A stretch of DNA of 64,000 nt from contig NZ_CP117522.1 of NCBI RefSeq assembly GCF_031679605.1, positions 5,704,001 to 5,768,000 of the forward strand, in the 5' to 3' direction. Position 1 is the stretch's first letter. Every line of letters starts with the position of its first letter. This stretch comes from Streptomyces luomodiensis. GTDB taxonomy: Bacteria; Actinomycetota; Actinomycetes; Streptomycetales; Streptomycetaceae. The position numbers and the translations under genes are program-made. The notes beneath the pieces were generated by a model. The model had not been told where the DNA came from. It was given only the letters and a program-made list of their open reading frames with translations, and did no database searches. This document shows, piece after piece, positions 12,701 to 21,717 of this stretch.

Positions 12701-15700
12701 GGCGTGCTCGTCGTCGTTGGTGGCGCTGCATATGGCCGGTCAGGCGTTGCGGGCGGGGGAGTGCTCGATGGCAGTGGTGGGTGGGGTGACGGTGATGTCG
12801 TCGCCTGCGACCTTTGTGGAGTTCAGCAGGCAGCGGGGGCTGGCTGCCGATGGGCGGTGCAAGTCGTTTGGGGCGGGTGCGGACGGGACGGGGTGGTCGG
12901 AAGGTGTGGGCGTGTTGGTGGTGGAGCGGTTGTCCGATGCGCGTCGGAAGGGGCATCGGGTGTTGGGGGTGGTGCGGGGTAGTGCGGTGAATCAGGACGG
13001 TGCGAGTAATGGGTTGACGGCGCCGAATGGTCCGTCGCAGCAGCGGGTGATTGGGCAGGCGTTGGTGAGGGCGGGTGTGGGTCCGGATGGGGTGGATGTG
13101 GTGGAGGGGCATGGGACGGGGACGGTGTTGGGTGATCCGATTGAGGCGCAGGCGTTGTTGGCGACGTATGGGCGGGGGCGGTCGGTTGATCGGCCGTTGT
13201 GGTTGGGGTCGGTGAAGTCGAACATCGGTCATGCGCAGGCGGCTGCGGGTGTGGCGGGTGTGATCAAGATGGTGATGGCGATGCGGCACGGTGTGTTGCC
13301 GAGGACGTTGCATGTGGAGGAGCCGTCGCCGCATGTGGATTGGTCGTCGGGTGGGGTGTCGTTGCTGTCGAAGGCGCGGGAGTGGCCGGAGGTGGAGGGC
13401 CGGCCGCGTCGGGCGGGTGTTTCGTCCTTCGGGATCAGTGGCACCAACGCCCACGTCATCCTCGAACAAGCCCCCGAAACGGAACCCGCACCCGCGCCCG
13501 AAACCAAAACTGAACCCGGAACCGAACCCGGAACCGAACCCGAAACCATTGAGCCACCGGACCGGAACGGCACCCGGCCGGTCGTCCCCCTTCTGCTCTC
13601 CGCACGCTCCCCCCAAGCCCTCCGCCGACAGGCGCTCCGGCTGCGCGACCACCTCATCGCCCGCCCGGAGCTGCGGCCGGTCGACGTCGGGTGGTCGCTG
13701 GTGTCCACGCGGAGCCGCTTCCCCTTCCGGGCGGCGGTGGTGGCCGCCGAGCGCGCCGAAGTCCTCCAGGGCCTGTTGGCGCTGCACGACGACCTGCCCG
13801 CCGCGAACACCTTCCACGCGACCGCGGCGGCGGCCGGCGCCGGCGGCGGGACGGCCTTCGTCTTCACCGGCCAGGGCGCACAACGCCCCGGCATGGGGCG
13901 GGAGTTGTACGAGACGTACCCCGCGTTCGCCGAGGCGTTCGACGCCGTGTGCGACCGGATTCCGCTTCCCCTCAAGGACGTGGTGTTCGGAGCCGACCAG
14001 GAGCTGCTGGACCGCACGGAGTACGCCCAGCCCGCCCTGTTCGCCGTCGAGACCGCCCTGCTCCGGCTGCTGGAGTCCTGGGGCGTCCACCCCGACTGCG
14101 TCATGGGCCACTCCCTGGGCGAGCTGACCGCCGCCCACGCCGCCGGGGTCCTCGACCTGGACGACGCCTGCGCCCTGGTGGCCGCCCGTGCCCGGCTGAT
14201 GCAGGCCGCGCCGGACGGCGGCGCCATGGTGGCGATCCGGGCGAGCGAGGAGGAGGTGACGGAGACGCTGGTGGGGCTGGAGAGCTTCGTGAGCATCGCG
14301 GCCGTCAACGGCCCGGCCGCCACGGTCGTCTCCGGCGACCTCGACGCCGTACTGGACATCGCCGACCAATGGATTGCCGAGGGGCGGCGCACCCGGCGGC
14401 TGAGGGTCAGCCACGCGTTCCACTCGCCGCACATGGACGGCATGCTGGACGACTTCCGCGCCGTCGCCGCCGGGCTGACCTACCGGCCGCCGCGCATCCC
14501 CCTGGTGTCCAACCTCACCGGGGCGCCGGTGTCCGCCGAGGAGGTGTGCTCGGCCGGCTACTGGACCCGGCACGTCCGGGAGACCGTACGGTTCCACGAG
14601 GGCGTGCGGTCGCTGTACGACGGCCTGGGCGTACGGACCTGTCTCGAACTGGGCCCGGACGGCGTGCTGTCGGCGATGGCCCAGGACTGCCTCGCCGACG
14701 CGGCGGACGACACCCTGCTGGTGCCCGTCCTGCGAAGCGGCCGCCCCGAGGCCGAGGCCTTGGTCGCCGCGGTGTCCCAGGCGTCCGCGCACGGCGTCGG
14801 CGTGGACTGGTCCGGGCTGTTCCCGGGGGCACGCACGGTGGAGCTGCCGACCTACGCGTTCGCCCGTGACCGCTACTGGATGCGAGAGGGCCGGGCGGCC
14901 CGGCCGACACCCCCGGAACGGGAGAACCGCTTCTGGGCGGCCGTGGAGGGCGGCGACCTCGAGGCGCTGGCCGAGGCGCTGGGCGTCACGGACCCGGACG
15001 GACGCGCCGCACTCGACACGGCGCTCCCCGCACTGTCGGCCTGGCGCACCCGGGACCGTGCCCAGGCCCTCCGCGGCGGCCTGCGGTACCGAACCGGCTG
15101 GCAGCCCCTCCCCGCCCTCGACACCTACGGCCCGCCCGCCCTCGACGGAACCTGGCTCCTCGTGGTGCCTGAAGACCGGCGCGTGGATGCCGTTCCGGGC
15201 GTGGGTATCGCCTCGGGCGTGGGTATCGCCCCGGGTGCGGGTGCCGCGCTGAGCACGGATGCCACCCCTGGCGCGGGCGCTGCTCCGGCCGAGAGCACCG
15301 CCCTCGGAGCAGGTGCTGTCCCGGGCGTGGGCGTCGCCCCGGGTGCGGGTGCCGCGCCGCGTACCGATGCCACCCCTGGCGCGGGCGCTGCTCCGGCCGA
15401 GAGCACCGCCCCGAGTGCGGGCGCTGTCCCCGGCGCGGATGCCGCTCCGGCCGGGGACGGTGCTCCGGTCAGGAACGGCGCCCCGGCCGGGGGCGATGTC
15501 CTGGACGTGGACGACATGGTCCGGCGTCTGGTCCGGGGCCTGGAGCGGCACGGGGCGCAGGTGCGGCTGGTGACGGCGGACGGCGGCTCGCTCACCGAGT
15601 CCCTGAAGGCCGCCTCGGCCGACGCGGTCAGGGGGCTGGTGGCCCTGCCCGAGACCAAGACCGAGACCGGGGCCTGGGCCGTGGACCTGGTCCGGGCGGC

Positions 15701-17144
15701 GGACGAGCTGGGACTGGAAGCCCCCTTGTGGTGGCTGACCCGCGGCGCCGTCCGGGTCGCCCCGTCCGAGCCCGCGCCCTCGGCCCCGGCGGCGCTGCTG
15801 TGGGGGCTCGGCCGGGTGGCCGCGCTGGAGCACCCCGAGCGGTGGGGCGGTCTCGTGGACCTCCCCGAGCGGCTCGACGGACGTGCGCTCACCCGGCTGT
15901 GCCGCGTCCTGACCGGCTCGACCGACGAGGATCAGGTGGCCATCCGCTCCGCCGGAGCCCTCGGCCGCCGTCTGGTACGTGCGGACGCCGAGCCCACGGA
16001 GAGCACAGAGAACAGCACCGGGAACAGCACAGAGAACAACGCCGGGAACAACGCCGAGCGGCTGCCGTGGAATCCGGCCGGGACGACCGTGCTGGTGACC
16101 GGCGGGGCCGAGGGCGTGGGCGTGCACATCGCCCGCTGGCTGGCGGCCGAGGGCGCGCGCCATCTCGTCCTGACCGGGGACGGCTCGGATCCGCACGGTC
16201 TCGCCGCGGAGCTCGGCGCCTCCGGTGTACGCGTCACCGTCGCCTCCTGCCCGCTGGACGACCGCGACGCGCTGGCGCGTCTGCTGGCGGAGTACCCGCC
16301 GGACGCCATCGTCCACACCGAGGGGGTGGTCGAGGACCGCCCGGTCGCCGGGCTCCCCGGCGGACGGTACGACGACTGGGTGTCCGGCCCGCTGGCCGGT
16401 CTGACCCATCTGTACGAGCTGGCCGAGACCCTCGAACTGTCCGCCTTCGTCGTCTTCTCGTCCCTCACCGGCATGGTGGGCGGTGTCGGACAGGCGGTAC
16501 GGGCGATGACGGACGCGTACGGGGACGCCCTGGCCGGGCGGCGCGCGGCTCGCGGGCTGCCGGTCACGTCGGTGGCCTGGGGGCCGTGGAGCACCGACGC
16601 GCTCGCCGACCGGCTACGGGAACTGGGGCTCGGCTCCCTGGAACCGGCGGAGGGGATCGCGGTGCTGCGCCGGACGATCGGCGGCGGTGCGGAAGGGACC
16701 GTGCTCGCGGCCGCCATCGACTGGAAGCGGTTCGGCGAGGTGTTCACCACCGCCCGCCCCAGCCGGCTGTTCGACCTGCTGCCGGAGTTCGCGGACGCGC
16801 GGGAGCCCGGGGCCCTCGGTGCGCCGGCCGGTCCGCGGACGGTGGCACCGGAGCTGCGGGAGGCGTCCGGGCCGGAGCGCGAGCGGATGCTGCTCGATGT
16901 GGTGCGCGCACACGCGGCCGCCGTCCTGGGCCATGCCTCGGCGGAGGAGGTGGACGGCGAGCGGGGGTTCCTGGAGATGGGGTTCGCCTCGCTCGGGGCG
17001 ATCGAGCTGCGGGACCGGCTGACGGCCGCCACCGGGCTGACCCTGCCCGCGACGGTGGTCTACGACTGCCCGACCCCGGTCGCCCTGGCCGGGTATCTGA
17101 GCGCGGAGCTGACCGCCACCGCCGGACCGGGCGCCGGGGAGTGA
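6735..17144 (+). CDS. Type I polyketide synthase, two modules, no thioesterase
   Basis: Bimodular PKS of 3469 residues. Start ATG 6735 follows GGAGA with 5 nt spacing and opens an N-terminal docking coiled coil ([18 protein letters not shown]). Module 1: KS about 35-458, AT 580-870 (GHSVG, HAFH: malonyl-CoA), DH 950-1240 (His983, but Asp987 replaces the Gly of HxxxGxxxxP), KR 1435-1611 ([11 protein letters not shown], intact Ser/Tyr/Asn), ACP with Ser1758. Module 2: KS about 1819-2240 (Cys1991), AT 2373-2654 (GHSLG, HAFH: malonyl), KR from about 2785 with a Gly/Ala/Pro repeat insert at about 2821-2922, and ACP with Ser3419 in GFASL. The second KR has TGGAEGVG, no LDD, and Arg3256/Asp3260 at the catalytic Tyr/Asn positions, so it should be inactive. 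The protein ends about ten residues after the ACP, with no TE, reductase or docking domain. Expected product: a beta-keto-gamma,delta-enoyl thioester. Confidence 0.95.
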   Translation: MTTPNNELVEALRASVKEVERLRQRNRHLTETAREPLAIVGMSCRFPGDVRSPEDLWRLVEAGGDAMGPLPDDRGWDLDALYSPDPDRPGTSYAREGGFVRDVSDFDAAFFGINPREALAMDPQQRLLLETSWEVFERAGIDATALRGSRTGVFVGAAQLGYGSGANTVDDEVEGYLLTGGAASVVSGRVAYTLGLEGPAVSVDTACSSSLVALHLACQSLRQNECSMALVAGVSVMSVPTMFVEFSRQRGLAADGRCKAFSAAADGTAWGEGVGVLLLERLSDARRNGHRVLAVVRGTAVNQDGASNGLTAPNGLAQQRVIRQALAAAQVSADSVDLLEAHGTGTALGDPIEAQALLATYGQDRPADQPLWLGTVKSNIGHTQTAAGVAGVIKAVMAIRHRTLPRTLHAQEPTPHVDWSAGAVSLLTEPLPWPDTGRPRRAGVSSFGISGTNAHVIVEQAPDAPSREEAGPAVGHDRAEGTDGADRADGTVPTPLPWILSARSDQALRAQAERLRAVLDDHPEARPADIGVALATLRAGLERRAVLFATDEEGFRRALDTFAAGEPDPDTVTGTVVEGECAFLFPGQGAQRGGMGRELYATYPVFAEAFDAVCERLELERPLKDVVFGADQELLDRTEYAQPALFAVEVALFRLLESWGVRPDYLLGHSVGELAAAHVSGVLSLPDACRLVAARGRLMQALPPGGAMVSVRAGEAEVRASLTGSDQVAMDRVAMDRVAIAAVNGPHATVISGAEAEVAAVAAHWEAAGRRVKRLRVSHAFHSPLMDAMLEPFRRVAESVSYQPPRIAIVSDLTGRVVGAAEIGTADYWVRHVRECVRFHDGLSRLDGQGVATFLELGPAGVLSAMGQESVSASCALIPLLREGRPEADSVCSAVAAGHVRGVAVDWTALLPAAARRVDLPTYPFQRQRYWLDGGAPAGDATALGLSSAGHPLLGAAVTPADHDGLVLTSRLSLAGQPWLGGHVVGDTVLLPGTAFAELALRAAQLTGCDRLDELALETPLVLPREGSVQLQLTVGAPDDRGRRPLEVYSRPGAATVGHEADGQDAGGWTRHARGAVAATREAATDTPDTYAWASAWPPPHAEPLDVTALYPRLAEAGFHYGPAFRGVRAAWAAGDDIYAEVAVPEEHRTEAGRYGLHPALLDAALHPVSLLAEPGRAARLPFLWTKVRLHAAGADTVRVRLSPSAEDALSLEVADETGAPLLSVGALLFREVSEEQLAGAARAGLRGALFRNSLFRTVWSPVEVATGDVATGDVATVPDMRMWDDEVASAGPPPDVVVVPGLVSGPGDPATAAHTVTGQVLAALRSWLSDERFVGTRLAVVTSGAVAVSEEETADPAGAAVWGLVRSAQSEHPGRIVLVDLAGRGDVHGTRLPDTLAAVLASGEPQMAVRGDTHLVPRLHRVPAPEGEDTFDPRGTALITGGTGALGAVVARHLVVGRGVRRLVLVSRRGLAAPGAVGLRDELVGLGAEVSVVACDVADGGALAEVVAGVGDLAWVVHAAGVLDDGVVGALTAERLGAVLRPKVDAAWHLHELTREMDLSGFVLFSSASGTLGGPGQANYAAANAFLDALAGWRRARGLPALSLAWGTWEQGGGMAGELSRADTERMRRAGLGALSADEGLALFDAALPAQNSVPGSLPGSAQDSVLLPMRLDTAALRRHADAVPPLLADLAPAPMRRAGRAASGSALRDRLLALPADQREPALLDVVRQEAAGALGHRSADGIDPLRPFGELGFDSLTGVDLRNRLNEATGLLLPATLVFDYPTPAALAAQLGAELFGEDVDAVAALPPGAVAASDEPLAIVGMACRFPGGVESPEGLWDLVATGGDGISVFPVDRGWDTEALYDPDPGHWGKSYVREGGFLYGAAEFDAEFFGISPREAVAMDPQQRLLLEVVWEALESGGLVPGELRGRDVGVYAGVMYYDYASRLGALPEGVEGYVGTGNTASVLSGRVAYALGFEGPAVTVDTACSSSLVALHMAGQALRAGECSMAVVGGVTVMSSPATFVEFSRQRGLAADGRCKSFGAGADGTGWSEGVGVLVVERLSDARRKGHRVLGVVRGSAVNQDGASNGLTAPNGPSQQRVIGQALVRAGVGPDGVDVVEGHGTGTVLGDPIEAQALLATYGRGRSVDRPLWLGSVKSNIGHAQAAAGVAGVIKMVMAMRHGVLPRTLHVEEPSPHVDWSSGGVSLLSKAREWPEVEGRPRRAGVSSFGISGTNAHVILEQAPETEPAPAPETKTEPGTEPGTEPETIEPPDRNGTRPVVPLLLSARSPQALRRQALRLRDHLIARPELRPVDVGWSLVSTRSRFPFRAAVVAAERAEVLQGLLALHDDLPAANTFHATAAAAGAGGGTAFVFTGQGAQRPGMGRELYETYPAFAEAFDAVCDRIPLPLKDVVFGADQELLDRTEYAQPALFAVETALLRLLESWGVHPDCVMGHSLGELTAAHAAGVLDLDDACALVAARARLMQAAPDGGAMVAIRASEEEVTETLVGLESFVSIAAVNGPAATVVSGDLDAVLDIADQWIAEGRRTRRLRVSHAFHSPHMDGMLDDFRAVAAGLTYRPPRIPLVSNLTGAPVSAEEVCSAGYWTRHVRETVRFHEGVRSLYDGLGVRTCLELGPDGVLSAMAQDCLADAADDTLLVPVLRSGRPEAEALVAAVSQASAHGVGVDWSGLFPGARTVELPTYAFARDRYWMREGRAARPTPPERENRFWAAVEGGDLEALAEALGVTDPDGRAALDTALPALSAWRTRDRAQALRGGLRYRTGWQPLPALDTYGPPALDGTWLLVVPEDRRVDAVPGVGIASGVGIAPGAGAALSTDATPGAGAAPAESTALGAGAVPGVGVAPGAGAAPRTDATPGAGAAPAESTAPSAGAVPGADAAPAGDGAPVRNGAPAGGDVLDVDDMVRRLVRGLERHGAQVRLVTADGGSLTESLKAASADAVRGLVALPETKTETGAWAVDLVRAADELGLEAPLWWLTRGAVRVAPSEPAPSAPAALLWGLGRVAALEHPERWGGLVDLPERLDGRALTRLCRVLTGSTDEDQVAIRSAGALGRRLVRADAEPTESTENSTGNSTENNAGNNAERLPWNPAGTTVLVTGGAEGVGVHIARWLAAEGARHLVLTGDGSDPHGLAAELGASGVRVTVASCPLDDRDALARLLAEYPPDAIVHTEGVVEDRPVAGLPGGRYDDWVSGPLAGLTHLYELAETLELSAFVVFSSLTGMVGGVGQAVRAMTDAYGDALAGRRAARGLPVTSVAWGPWSTDALADRLRELGLGSLEPAEGIAVLRRTIGGGAEGTVLAAAIDWKRFGEVFTTARPSRLFDLLPEFADAREPGALGAPAGPRTVAPELREASGPERERMLLDVVRAHAAAVLGHASAEEVDGERGFLEMGFASLGAIELRDRLTAATGLTLPATVVYDCPTPVALAGYLSAELTATAGPGAGE

Positions 17145-17197
17145 ACGACGGAGAGGGGCCCGTGGACACCATTGTCCACGGGCCCCTCTCCGTCGTT
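17144..17197. terminator. Perfect 25-bp stem terminator between convergent genes
   Basis: A perfect inverted repeat has arms at 17144-17168 and 17173-17197 and a 4-nt loop (CCAT). It begins on the last base of the PKS stop codon and lies between the convergent PKS and dioxygenase genes. There is no U-tract, as is common for Streptomyces terminators. It can serve both strands. Confidence 0.85.
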
Positions 17198-17242
17198 CCG
17201 CCGCCCGCCTCCAACGGCCGGACGGTCAGTCCCTGCCGACGG

Positions 17243-18226
17243 TCAGCCCCTGCCGATCCGCCGCAGGAAGTGGCCCAGCCGCTCGGGGTCGGGCTGCTGG
17301 GCCTCCCACTGGTCGGCGCCCTTGCCGGTGCCGAAGTCGACGGTCGGCAGAACGCGCGGGAAGAGCGGTCCGCCCATCGGCTCGCCGGGCTCCAGACCCG
17401 GGTCCCACAGGATGGGCATGACGCCCTTCTTGGGCTGGAAGGTGACGCCGTCGCCGAGCCAGCGGGAGACGAAGGCCCGGCGGCCGTGGGCCGGCGCGGT
17501 GCCGGTGGACCCGTGCAGCGCGGCGGGGTGGAAGATGACCGCGTCGCCGGGGGCCAGATCCCAGGCGAGCAGGTCCTCCTCGTCCCAGGTGAGCACGTCC
17601 CGCCGGGTTTCGGACCGCGCTCCGCCCCCCGACTCCGCTCCGGCCCCCGACTCCGGTGTGGTCCCCGCCTCCGGTGTGGTCTGCCCCGCCTGCATGGCCC
17701 GGTGCATCAGGCTGGAGGTGACCGGGGCCCGGTCCCGCTCCCAGCGGTGCGAGCCACGGACGACGGTCAGGGCGGCCGTTTCGGGACCGCAGTGGTCCAG
17801 GGCGATCCACATCGCGCAGACCTGGTCCCCGTCGATGGGGAAGGACGTGGCGTCCTCGTGGAACGGAGTGGGCTTCGCGGTGCCCCGCGGCTTGGTGAAC
17901 ACCTGGTCGTAGAAGGCGGTGACGGTCTGTGAGCCGAAGAGCCGCTGGGCGACCCGGGAGGCCGGTGAGCGGAAGACGAAATCACGGAATGCCTCATGTG
18001 TCTTCCACATGAAAGCGTCGCCGTTCGCCTTTCCCTCGGAGAAGTCGGCGGTCGCCTGCGCCAGTACGGAGGGATTGGCCAGGACGTAGTCGACGGCCTC
18101 CGTTATCCGGGCCACCCACTCCTCGGAGAACAGTCCCGACGCTCGTATGGCGCCGTCCTCCCGGTAGGCGGCCACCTCCTCATTCGTGAGTTCGCGCAAC
18201 GGTGCTTCGGGGGCTTGCACGGTCAT
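17243..18226 (-). CDS. Phytanoyl-CoA dioxygenase (PhyH) family tailoring enzyme
   Basis: Fe(II)/2-oxoglutarate dioxygenase of the PhyH family, 327 residues from ATG 18226. GAGGTGG just upstream supports this start; an in-frame GTG at 18232 would add two residues. The 2-His-1-carboxylate triad is visible as HED in FHEDATSFPID and the distal His in FHPAALHGS, with the 2OG-binding Arg in AFVSRW. A Gly/Thr/Pro/Glu-rich low-complexity insert (about residues 185-211) lies between core strands and is probably a surface loop. It is convergent with the PKS genes and divergent from the FAD monooxygenase, so an oxidative tailoring role (hydroxylation or similar) on the polyketide is likely but inferred. 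PhyH homologues outside secondary metabolism act on other small molecules, so the substrate is open. Confidence 0.88.
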   Translation of the reverse strand: MTVQAPEAPLRELTNEEVAAYREDGAIRASGLFSEEWVARITEAVDYVLANPSVLAQATADFSEGKANGDAFMWKTHEAFRDFVFRSPASRVAQRLFGSQTVTAFYDQVFTKPRGTAKPTPFHEDATSFPIDGDQVCAMWIALDHCGPETAALTVVRGSHRWERDRAPVTSSLMHRAMQAGQTTPEAGTTPESGAGAESGGGARSETRRDVLTWDEEDLLAWDLAPGDAVIFHPAALHGSTGTAPAHGRRAFVSRWLGDGVTFQPKKGVMPILWDPGLEPGEPMGGPLFPRVLPTVDFGTGKGADQWEAQQPDPERLGHFLRRIGRG

Positions 18227-18271
18227 GGCCACCTCGTCCCGTGGGAATTCGCCGATCGCAGTGTCGCGGTA

Positions 18272-18300
18272 ACGCTACTGACGCGCGTTCACGACACCAA
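18272..18300 (-). promoter_or_regulatory. Predicted promoter of the PhyH dioxygenase gene
   Basis: On the minus strand TTGGTG (18300-18295) and TAGCGT (18277-18272) are separated by 17 nt, giving a start of transcription about 40 nt before ATG 18226. A TAGGGG half-site directly abuts the -35 hexamer, the same geometry as upstream of the VCBS gene. Confidence 0.4.
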
Positions 18301-18322
18301 CCCCTAATGCTGAAAATAGGGG
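18299..18322. promoter_or_regulatory. Inverted TAGGGG half-sites, candidate LAL activator operator
   Basis: AACCCCTAA at 18299-18307 and TAGGGG at 18317-18322 form an inverted pair in the divergent dioxygenase/monooxygenase intergenic region. The same TAGGGG(TT) half-site occurs as a direct repeat at 25683-25703. LAL/MalT-type activators are known to use G-rich half-sites; assignment to the LAL protein encoded at 22506 is inference. Confidence 0.35.
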
Positions 18323-18422
18323 CGGCAAAGGATGGAGTGATTGCTTCCGTGGGGCGTAGGGTCCGCCGACGTAAGGGTGGTGAAGTGTGGCCGCCGTCCA
18401 ACTGGTCTGCGGAGGTACGAAG

Positions 18423-20105
18423 TTGAGTCCTCAAGGACACGTCCGGGAGGCGGACGTCATCGTGGCCGGAGCCGGGCCCACCGGGCTCATGCTGGCCCAT
18501 GAGCTGGCCCTGGCGGGGGTACGGCCGACGGTGCTGGAAACCCTGGCGGAGCCCACCGGGCAGTCCAGAGCGCTGAATCTGCATCCACGTACGGCGGAAA
18601 TCCTGGAGATGCGCGGCCTGTTGGCACGCCTCCAGGCACACCCCATTCAGCTGGGATTCCTGACGCGCAGCTTCTTCGCCGGAATTCCGGTGGCCCTCGA
18701 CAATGAGCCGTTCGGCTCCCGGTTCCCGCAGCAGATCGGCGTCCTCCAGTCGCGGGTGGAAGCGATGCTCGAAGAACGGCTGGAAACCGTGCACGGAATC
18801 ACCGTGGAGCGCGGCCGGGAACTCATCGGTTTCGAGCAGGACGAGCACGGCGTCACGGCCACCGTCCGGGGCCCGGAGGGCCGGGAGACGCTGCTGCGCG
18901 GCCGCTATCTCGTGGGGTGTGACGGTTCGCGGAGCAGGGTGCGCAGGGTGCTGGGCCTGCCGTTCGACGGCACGGACGGCGGCCCGCAGACCCGGGTGGC
19001 GGCCGATGTGGTGCTGGTGCGGCCGCCCGAGAAGTGGTTCGACGGCCAGGCCCCGCAAGGGGTCGGCGAGGTGGACGGACGCGATGTCCGGATGCTGCCG
19101 GACGTGGGACTGACCGGGATGATCACCCTGAGCGAGGGCGGCCGTCAGACCCACTTCTCGCTGGTGGGGCTCGAGAACGGGGTCTACCGGCTGATGTTCT
19201 CCGACCCCGAGCAGGTGGGCGGGCGGGCGATCCGCAGGGACGCCCCGATCACCGAGCGGGAGATCCAGGAGGTCCTCCACGCCGTCGGCGGTCCGGCCGC
19301 CGAGCTGAAGGAGCTGCTCTGGGCCTCCCGGTTCGGCGACGCCTGCCGTCAGGTGGACCGGTACCGGGTGGGGCGCGTCCTGCTCGCCGGGGACGCCGCC
19401 CACATCGTCTTCCCGATCGGCGGCCAGGGCATGAACCTCGGTCTCCAGGACGCCTTCAACCTCGGCTGGAAGCTGGCCGCCGCGGTGAACGGCTGGGCGC
19501 CGGACGGGCTCCTGGACACCTATCACCGCGAACGCCACCCGGTGGCCGCCGCGATCCTGGGCTCGGCCCGCGCGCAGTCCACTCTGCTGAGCCGGGAGCA
19601 GGACATGTCGGCGCTGCGCGACCTGCTGACCGCGCTGGTGGAGCTGCCGGAGACCAACCGGTACCTGGCGGGCCTCACCTCGGGCCTCACCATCCGCTAC
19701 GGCGCACCCGAGGAAGCAGGCGGGACCGATGGAGCAGACGGAGCCGAGGGGGCCGACGGGGCCGAGGGCGCCGACGGAAACGGCCATCCCCTGGTGGGCC
19801 AGCTGATGCCGGACCTGGATCTGACCGTCGGCGGCGAACCGGTGCGCTTCGGCGAGCTGATGCACACGGGCCGGGGCGTGCTGCTGGAGCTACGGGAGGC
19901 GGACGGCCCCAGCCGGCTGGCGCCCGCCGTCCACGGCCGGGCCGACCGGCTCGGCCATGTGGTGGCCGGTCCGGCCGCGGGGCAGGATGTCCACGTCCGG
20001 GCCGCGCTCATCAGGCCGGACGGCCATGTGTGCTGGGCGTCCCGGCATGACACCGGCCCCGACGACGCGGCCCTGCGAGCGGCCCTGACCCGCTGGTTCG
20101 GCTGA
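18423..20105 (+). CDS. FAD-dependent aromatic-hydroxylase-type monooxygenase
   Basis: Flavoprotein monooxygenase of the phenol hydroxylase/PgaE-like class, 560 residues. I chose TTG 18423 because GGAGGT sits 6-7 nt upstream; an in-frame GTG at 18387 has a weaker signal. The FAD-binding GAGPTG motif lies near the N-terminus, a DG motif (GCDGSRSRVRR) follows, and the second FAD motif is GDAAHIVFPIGGQGMN. The C-terminal domain (from about residue 455, GQLMPDLDL) is the thioredoxin-like fold typical of this class. An acidic Gly/Ala/Asp repeat (about 436-459) separates it from the catalytic part. The gene is divergent from the dioxygenase, with TAGGGG half-sites in the shared promoter region. Role: probably NAD(P)H-dependent hydroxylation or epoxidation of the polyketide; substrate unknown. 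Confidence 0.88.
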   Translation: MSPQGHVREADVIVAGAGPTGLMLAHELALAGVRPTVLETLAEPTGQSRALNLHPRTAEILEMRGLLARLQAHPIQLGFLTRSFFAGIPVALDNEPFGSRFPQQIGVLQSRVEAMLEERLETVHGITVERGRELIGFEQDEHGVTATVRGPEGRETLLRGRYLVGCDGSRSRVRRVLGLPFDGTDGGPQTRVAADVVLVRPPEKWFDGQAPQGVGEVDGRDVRMLPDVGLTGMITLSEGGRQTHFSLVGLENGVYRLMFSDPEQVGGRAIRRDAPITEREIQEVLHAVGGPAAELKELLWASRFGDACRQVDRYRVGRVLLAGDAAHIVFPIGGQGMNLGLQDAFNLGWKLAAAVNGWAPDGLLDTYHRERHPVAAAILGSARAQSTLLSREQDMSALRDLLTALVELPETNRYLAGLTSGLTIRYGAPEEAGGTDGADGAEGADGAEGADGNGHPLVGQLMPDLDLTVGGEPVRFGELMHTGRGVLLELREADGPSRLAPAVHGRADRLGHVVAGPAAGQDVHVRAALIRPDGHVCWASRHDTGPDDAALRAALTRWFG

Positions 20106-20120
20106 CGACTCCGCCCACCC

Positions 20121-20151
20121 GCCCGGCGGTCCTCGGAACGGACCGCCGGGC
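20121..20151. terminator. Bidirectional hairpin between monooxygenase and exporter genes
   Basis: GCCCGGCGGTCC (20121-20132) pairs perfectly with 20140-20151 around a 7-nt loop in the 64-bp convergent gap. Confidence 0.75.
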
Positions 20152-20169
20152 GTCGCCGTGCCGGTCACC

Positions 20170-21669
20170 TCACCGATCGGCCGTAGCGGGCTCAGGTGTG
20201 CGCCCGGCCGGTTCCCGCTTCTTCACCTGGGGGAGGAGCAGGGCCGGCAGGAGGGTGAGGGCGGTGAAGCCGAGGACCCACCAGAAGGTGGTGTCGAACG
20301 CCTTGGTCAGCGCGTCGGGGTCGGACGGCGACTGCCCGCCCTCGGTGTGCCGGGTGATCTGGCGTTGCAGGATGACCGAGAGCACCGCGGTGCCGAACGA
20401 GCCGCCCAGCCGCTGGATCACCGAGATGGCGCTGGTGGCCCGGGGGATCGCGGCCGGCTCCAGCCCCTGGTAGGCCGCGCTCATGATGGGCACCATCGAG
20501 GCCGCGATGCCGATCCCCCAGATCAGCAGGGACCCGCTGAGCAGCCACACACTGGTGTCCGGCTGGACCTGGGTGTAGGCGAGGGTGCCGGCCACGCCGA
20601 TGGCCACACCGGTGAGCACGATGGGCCGGGAGCCGATCCGGTCGGTCAGTTTGCCGACGTAGGTCAGCGCGATGATGGTGCCGATGGACTGCGGGGCGAG
20701 CAGCAGTCCCGCGTCCAGCGCGCTCTTGTCGCGCACCTGCTGGTAGTAGAGCGGCATCAGCAGCATCGCGCCGAAGACGGACATGCCCCCCAGGAACATC
20801 AGCAACGTGGCCGCGGTGAACGAGCGGTGCCGGAACAGCCGCAGGTCCAGGACCGGGGTGATCCGGGTGCGCAGCGCGTGGGCCGCGAAGGCGGCCAGCA
20901 GGACGGCGCCCAGCGACAGGGAGACCACGACCGGGGTCGCCCCGAACCCCTCGGGCCTGCTGGTCTGCGACAGCCCGTAGATGATCGCCGCGAGGCCGGG
21001 GGACAGCAGCGACAGTCCGAGCACGTCCAGCCGGGCGGCGGTGTCGCTCCTGGTGTCGCGGGGGACGCCCCGCCAGGCCAGCAGCAGGGCGATCACACAG
21101 ATGGGCACGTTGACGTAGAAGATCCAGCGCCAGCTGACGGAGTCGATGATGGCGCCGCCGACCAACGGACCGACGATCGGGGAGAGATGGCCGGGCACCG
21201 CCACGATGCTCATGATGCGGCCGATCCGCTGCGGACCGGCCGCGCGGACCAGGATGGTCTGCATCACCGGGGTGATCAGGCCGCCGCCGATGCCCTGGAG
21301 GACCCGGAAGGCGATCAGGCTGCCGACCGACCACGCGGCGCCGCAGAGCGCGGACCCGGCCAGGAAGGCGGTCAGCGAGAACAGCCACATCGTCCGGGCG
21401 CCGAAGCGTTCCACGGCCCAGCCGGTGAGCGGGATGACCGCCGACAGGGCCAGCAGATAGCCGGTGCTGGCCCATTGGATGGTGGAGATATCGGTGTCGA
21501 ACTCGTGCGACAGGCCGTCGATCGCGACGCTGACGATCGTGGTGTCCAGCATCGACGCGATCGCGCCGATCACCAGGATCACGCCCAGTCGGATGAGTGC
21601 GGGGTCCAGCCGGTCGGATGCGGATTGCTCGGGGGCGGAAGAAGGGGCCCCCGTGGACGGGCTAGTCAT
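20170..21669 (-). CDS. MFS multidrug exporter, DHA2 (EmrB/QacA) type
   Basis: Integral membrane transporter of 499 residues with about 14 hydrophobic segments, as expected for the DHA2 family of proton-driven drug efflux pumps. Motif A-like WAVERFGARTMWLFS follows the second helix and the helix-5 motif C region reads GPLVGGAIIDS. Start ATG 21669; a longer upstream frame only reads through the neighbouring regulator and is not real. The gene is divergent from a TetR regulator with a palindrome between them, the usual arrangement for substrate-induced export. Its position among tailoring and regulatory genes suggests export of the polyketide or self-resistance. That is inference; many such pumps have broad specificity. 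Confidence 0.9.
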   Translation of the reverse strand: MTSPSTGAPSSAPEQSASDRLDPALIRLGVILVIGAIASMLDTTIVSVAIDGLSHEFDTDISTIQWASTGYLLALSAVIPLTGWAVERFGARTMWLFSLTAFLAGSALCGAAWSVGSLIAFRVLQGIGGGLITPVMQTILVRAAGPQRIGRIMSIVAVPGHLSPIVGPLVGGAIIDSVSWRWIFYVNVPICVIALLLAWRGVPRDTRSDTAARLDVLGLSLLSPGLAAIIYGLSQTSRPEGFGATPVVVSLSLGAVLLAAFAAHALRTRITPVLDLRLFRHRSFTAATLLMFLGGMSVFGAMLLMPLYYQQVRDKSALDAGLLLAPQSIGTIIALTYVGKLTDRIGSRPIVLTGVAIGVAGTLAYTQVQPDTSVWLLSGSLLIWGIGIAASMVPIMSAAYQGLEPAAIPRATSAISVIQRLGGSFGTAVLSVILQRQITRHTEGGQSPSDPDALTKAFDTTFWWVLGFTALTLLPALLLPQVKKREPAGRTPEPATADR

Positions 21670-21679
21670 GCGAGGGACT

Positions 21680-21697
21680 CTACACCGTGTGGTGTAG
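21680..21697. promoter_or_regulatory. TetR-type operator between divergent exporter and regulator
   Basis: A perfect 7-4-7 palindrome (CTACACC, GTGT, GGTGTAG) lies midway between the divergent starts at 21669 and 21718. It is well placed to repress both promoters. Confidence 0.6.
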
Positions 21698-21717
21698 TTG
21701 CTGTATCCTCCTGTTCT

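Noticed and set aside
15196..15500. Repeat block considered as a CRISPR-like or mobile repeat
   Set aside because: The units are in frame, imperfect and coding (Gly/Ala/Pro), with no unique spacers.
16989..16991. Last ACP considered inactive because GFDSL is GFASL
   Set aside because: The phosphopantetheine Ser3419 is present; Asp to Ala before it is tolerated in some carrier proteins.
16980..17144. Possible thioesterase hidden at the end of the last PKS
   Set aside because: Only about ten residues follow the ACP and no GxSxG motif occurs; the next gene is on the other strand.
20158..21717. N-terminal extension of the TetR frame across the exporter gene
   Set aside because: It is the antisense of the MFS gene; the TetR family domain begins only after 21718.
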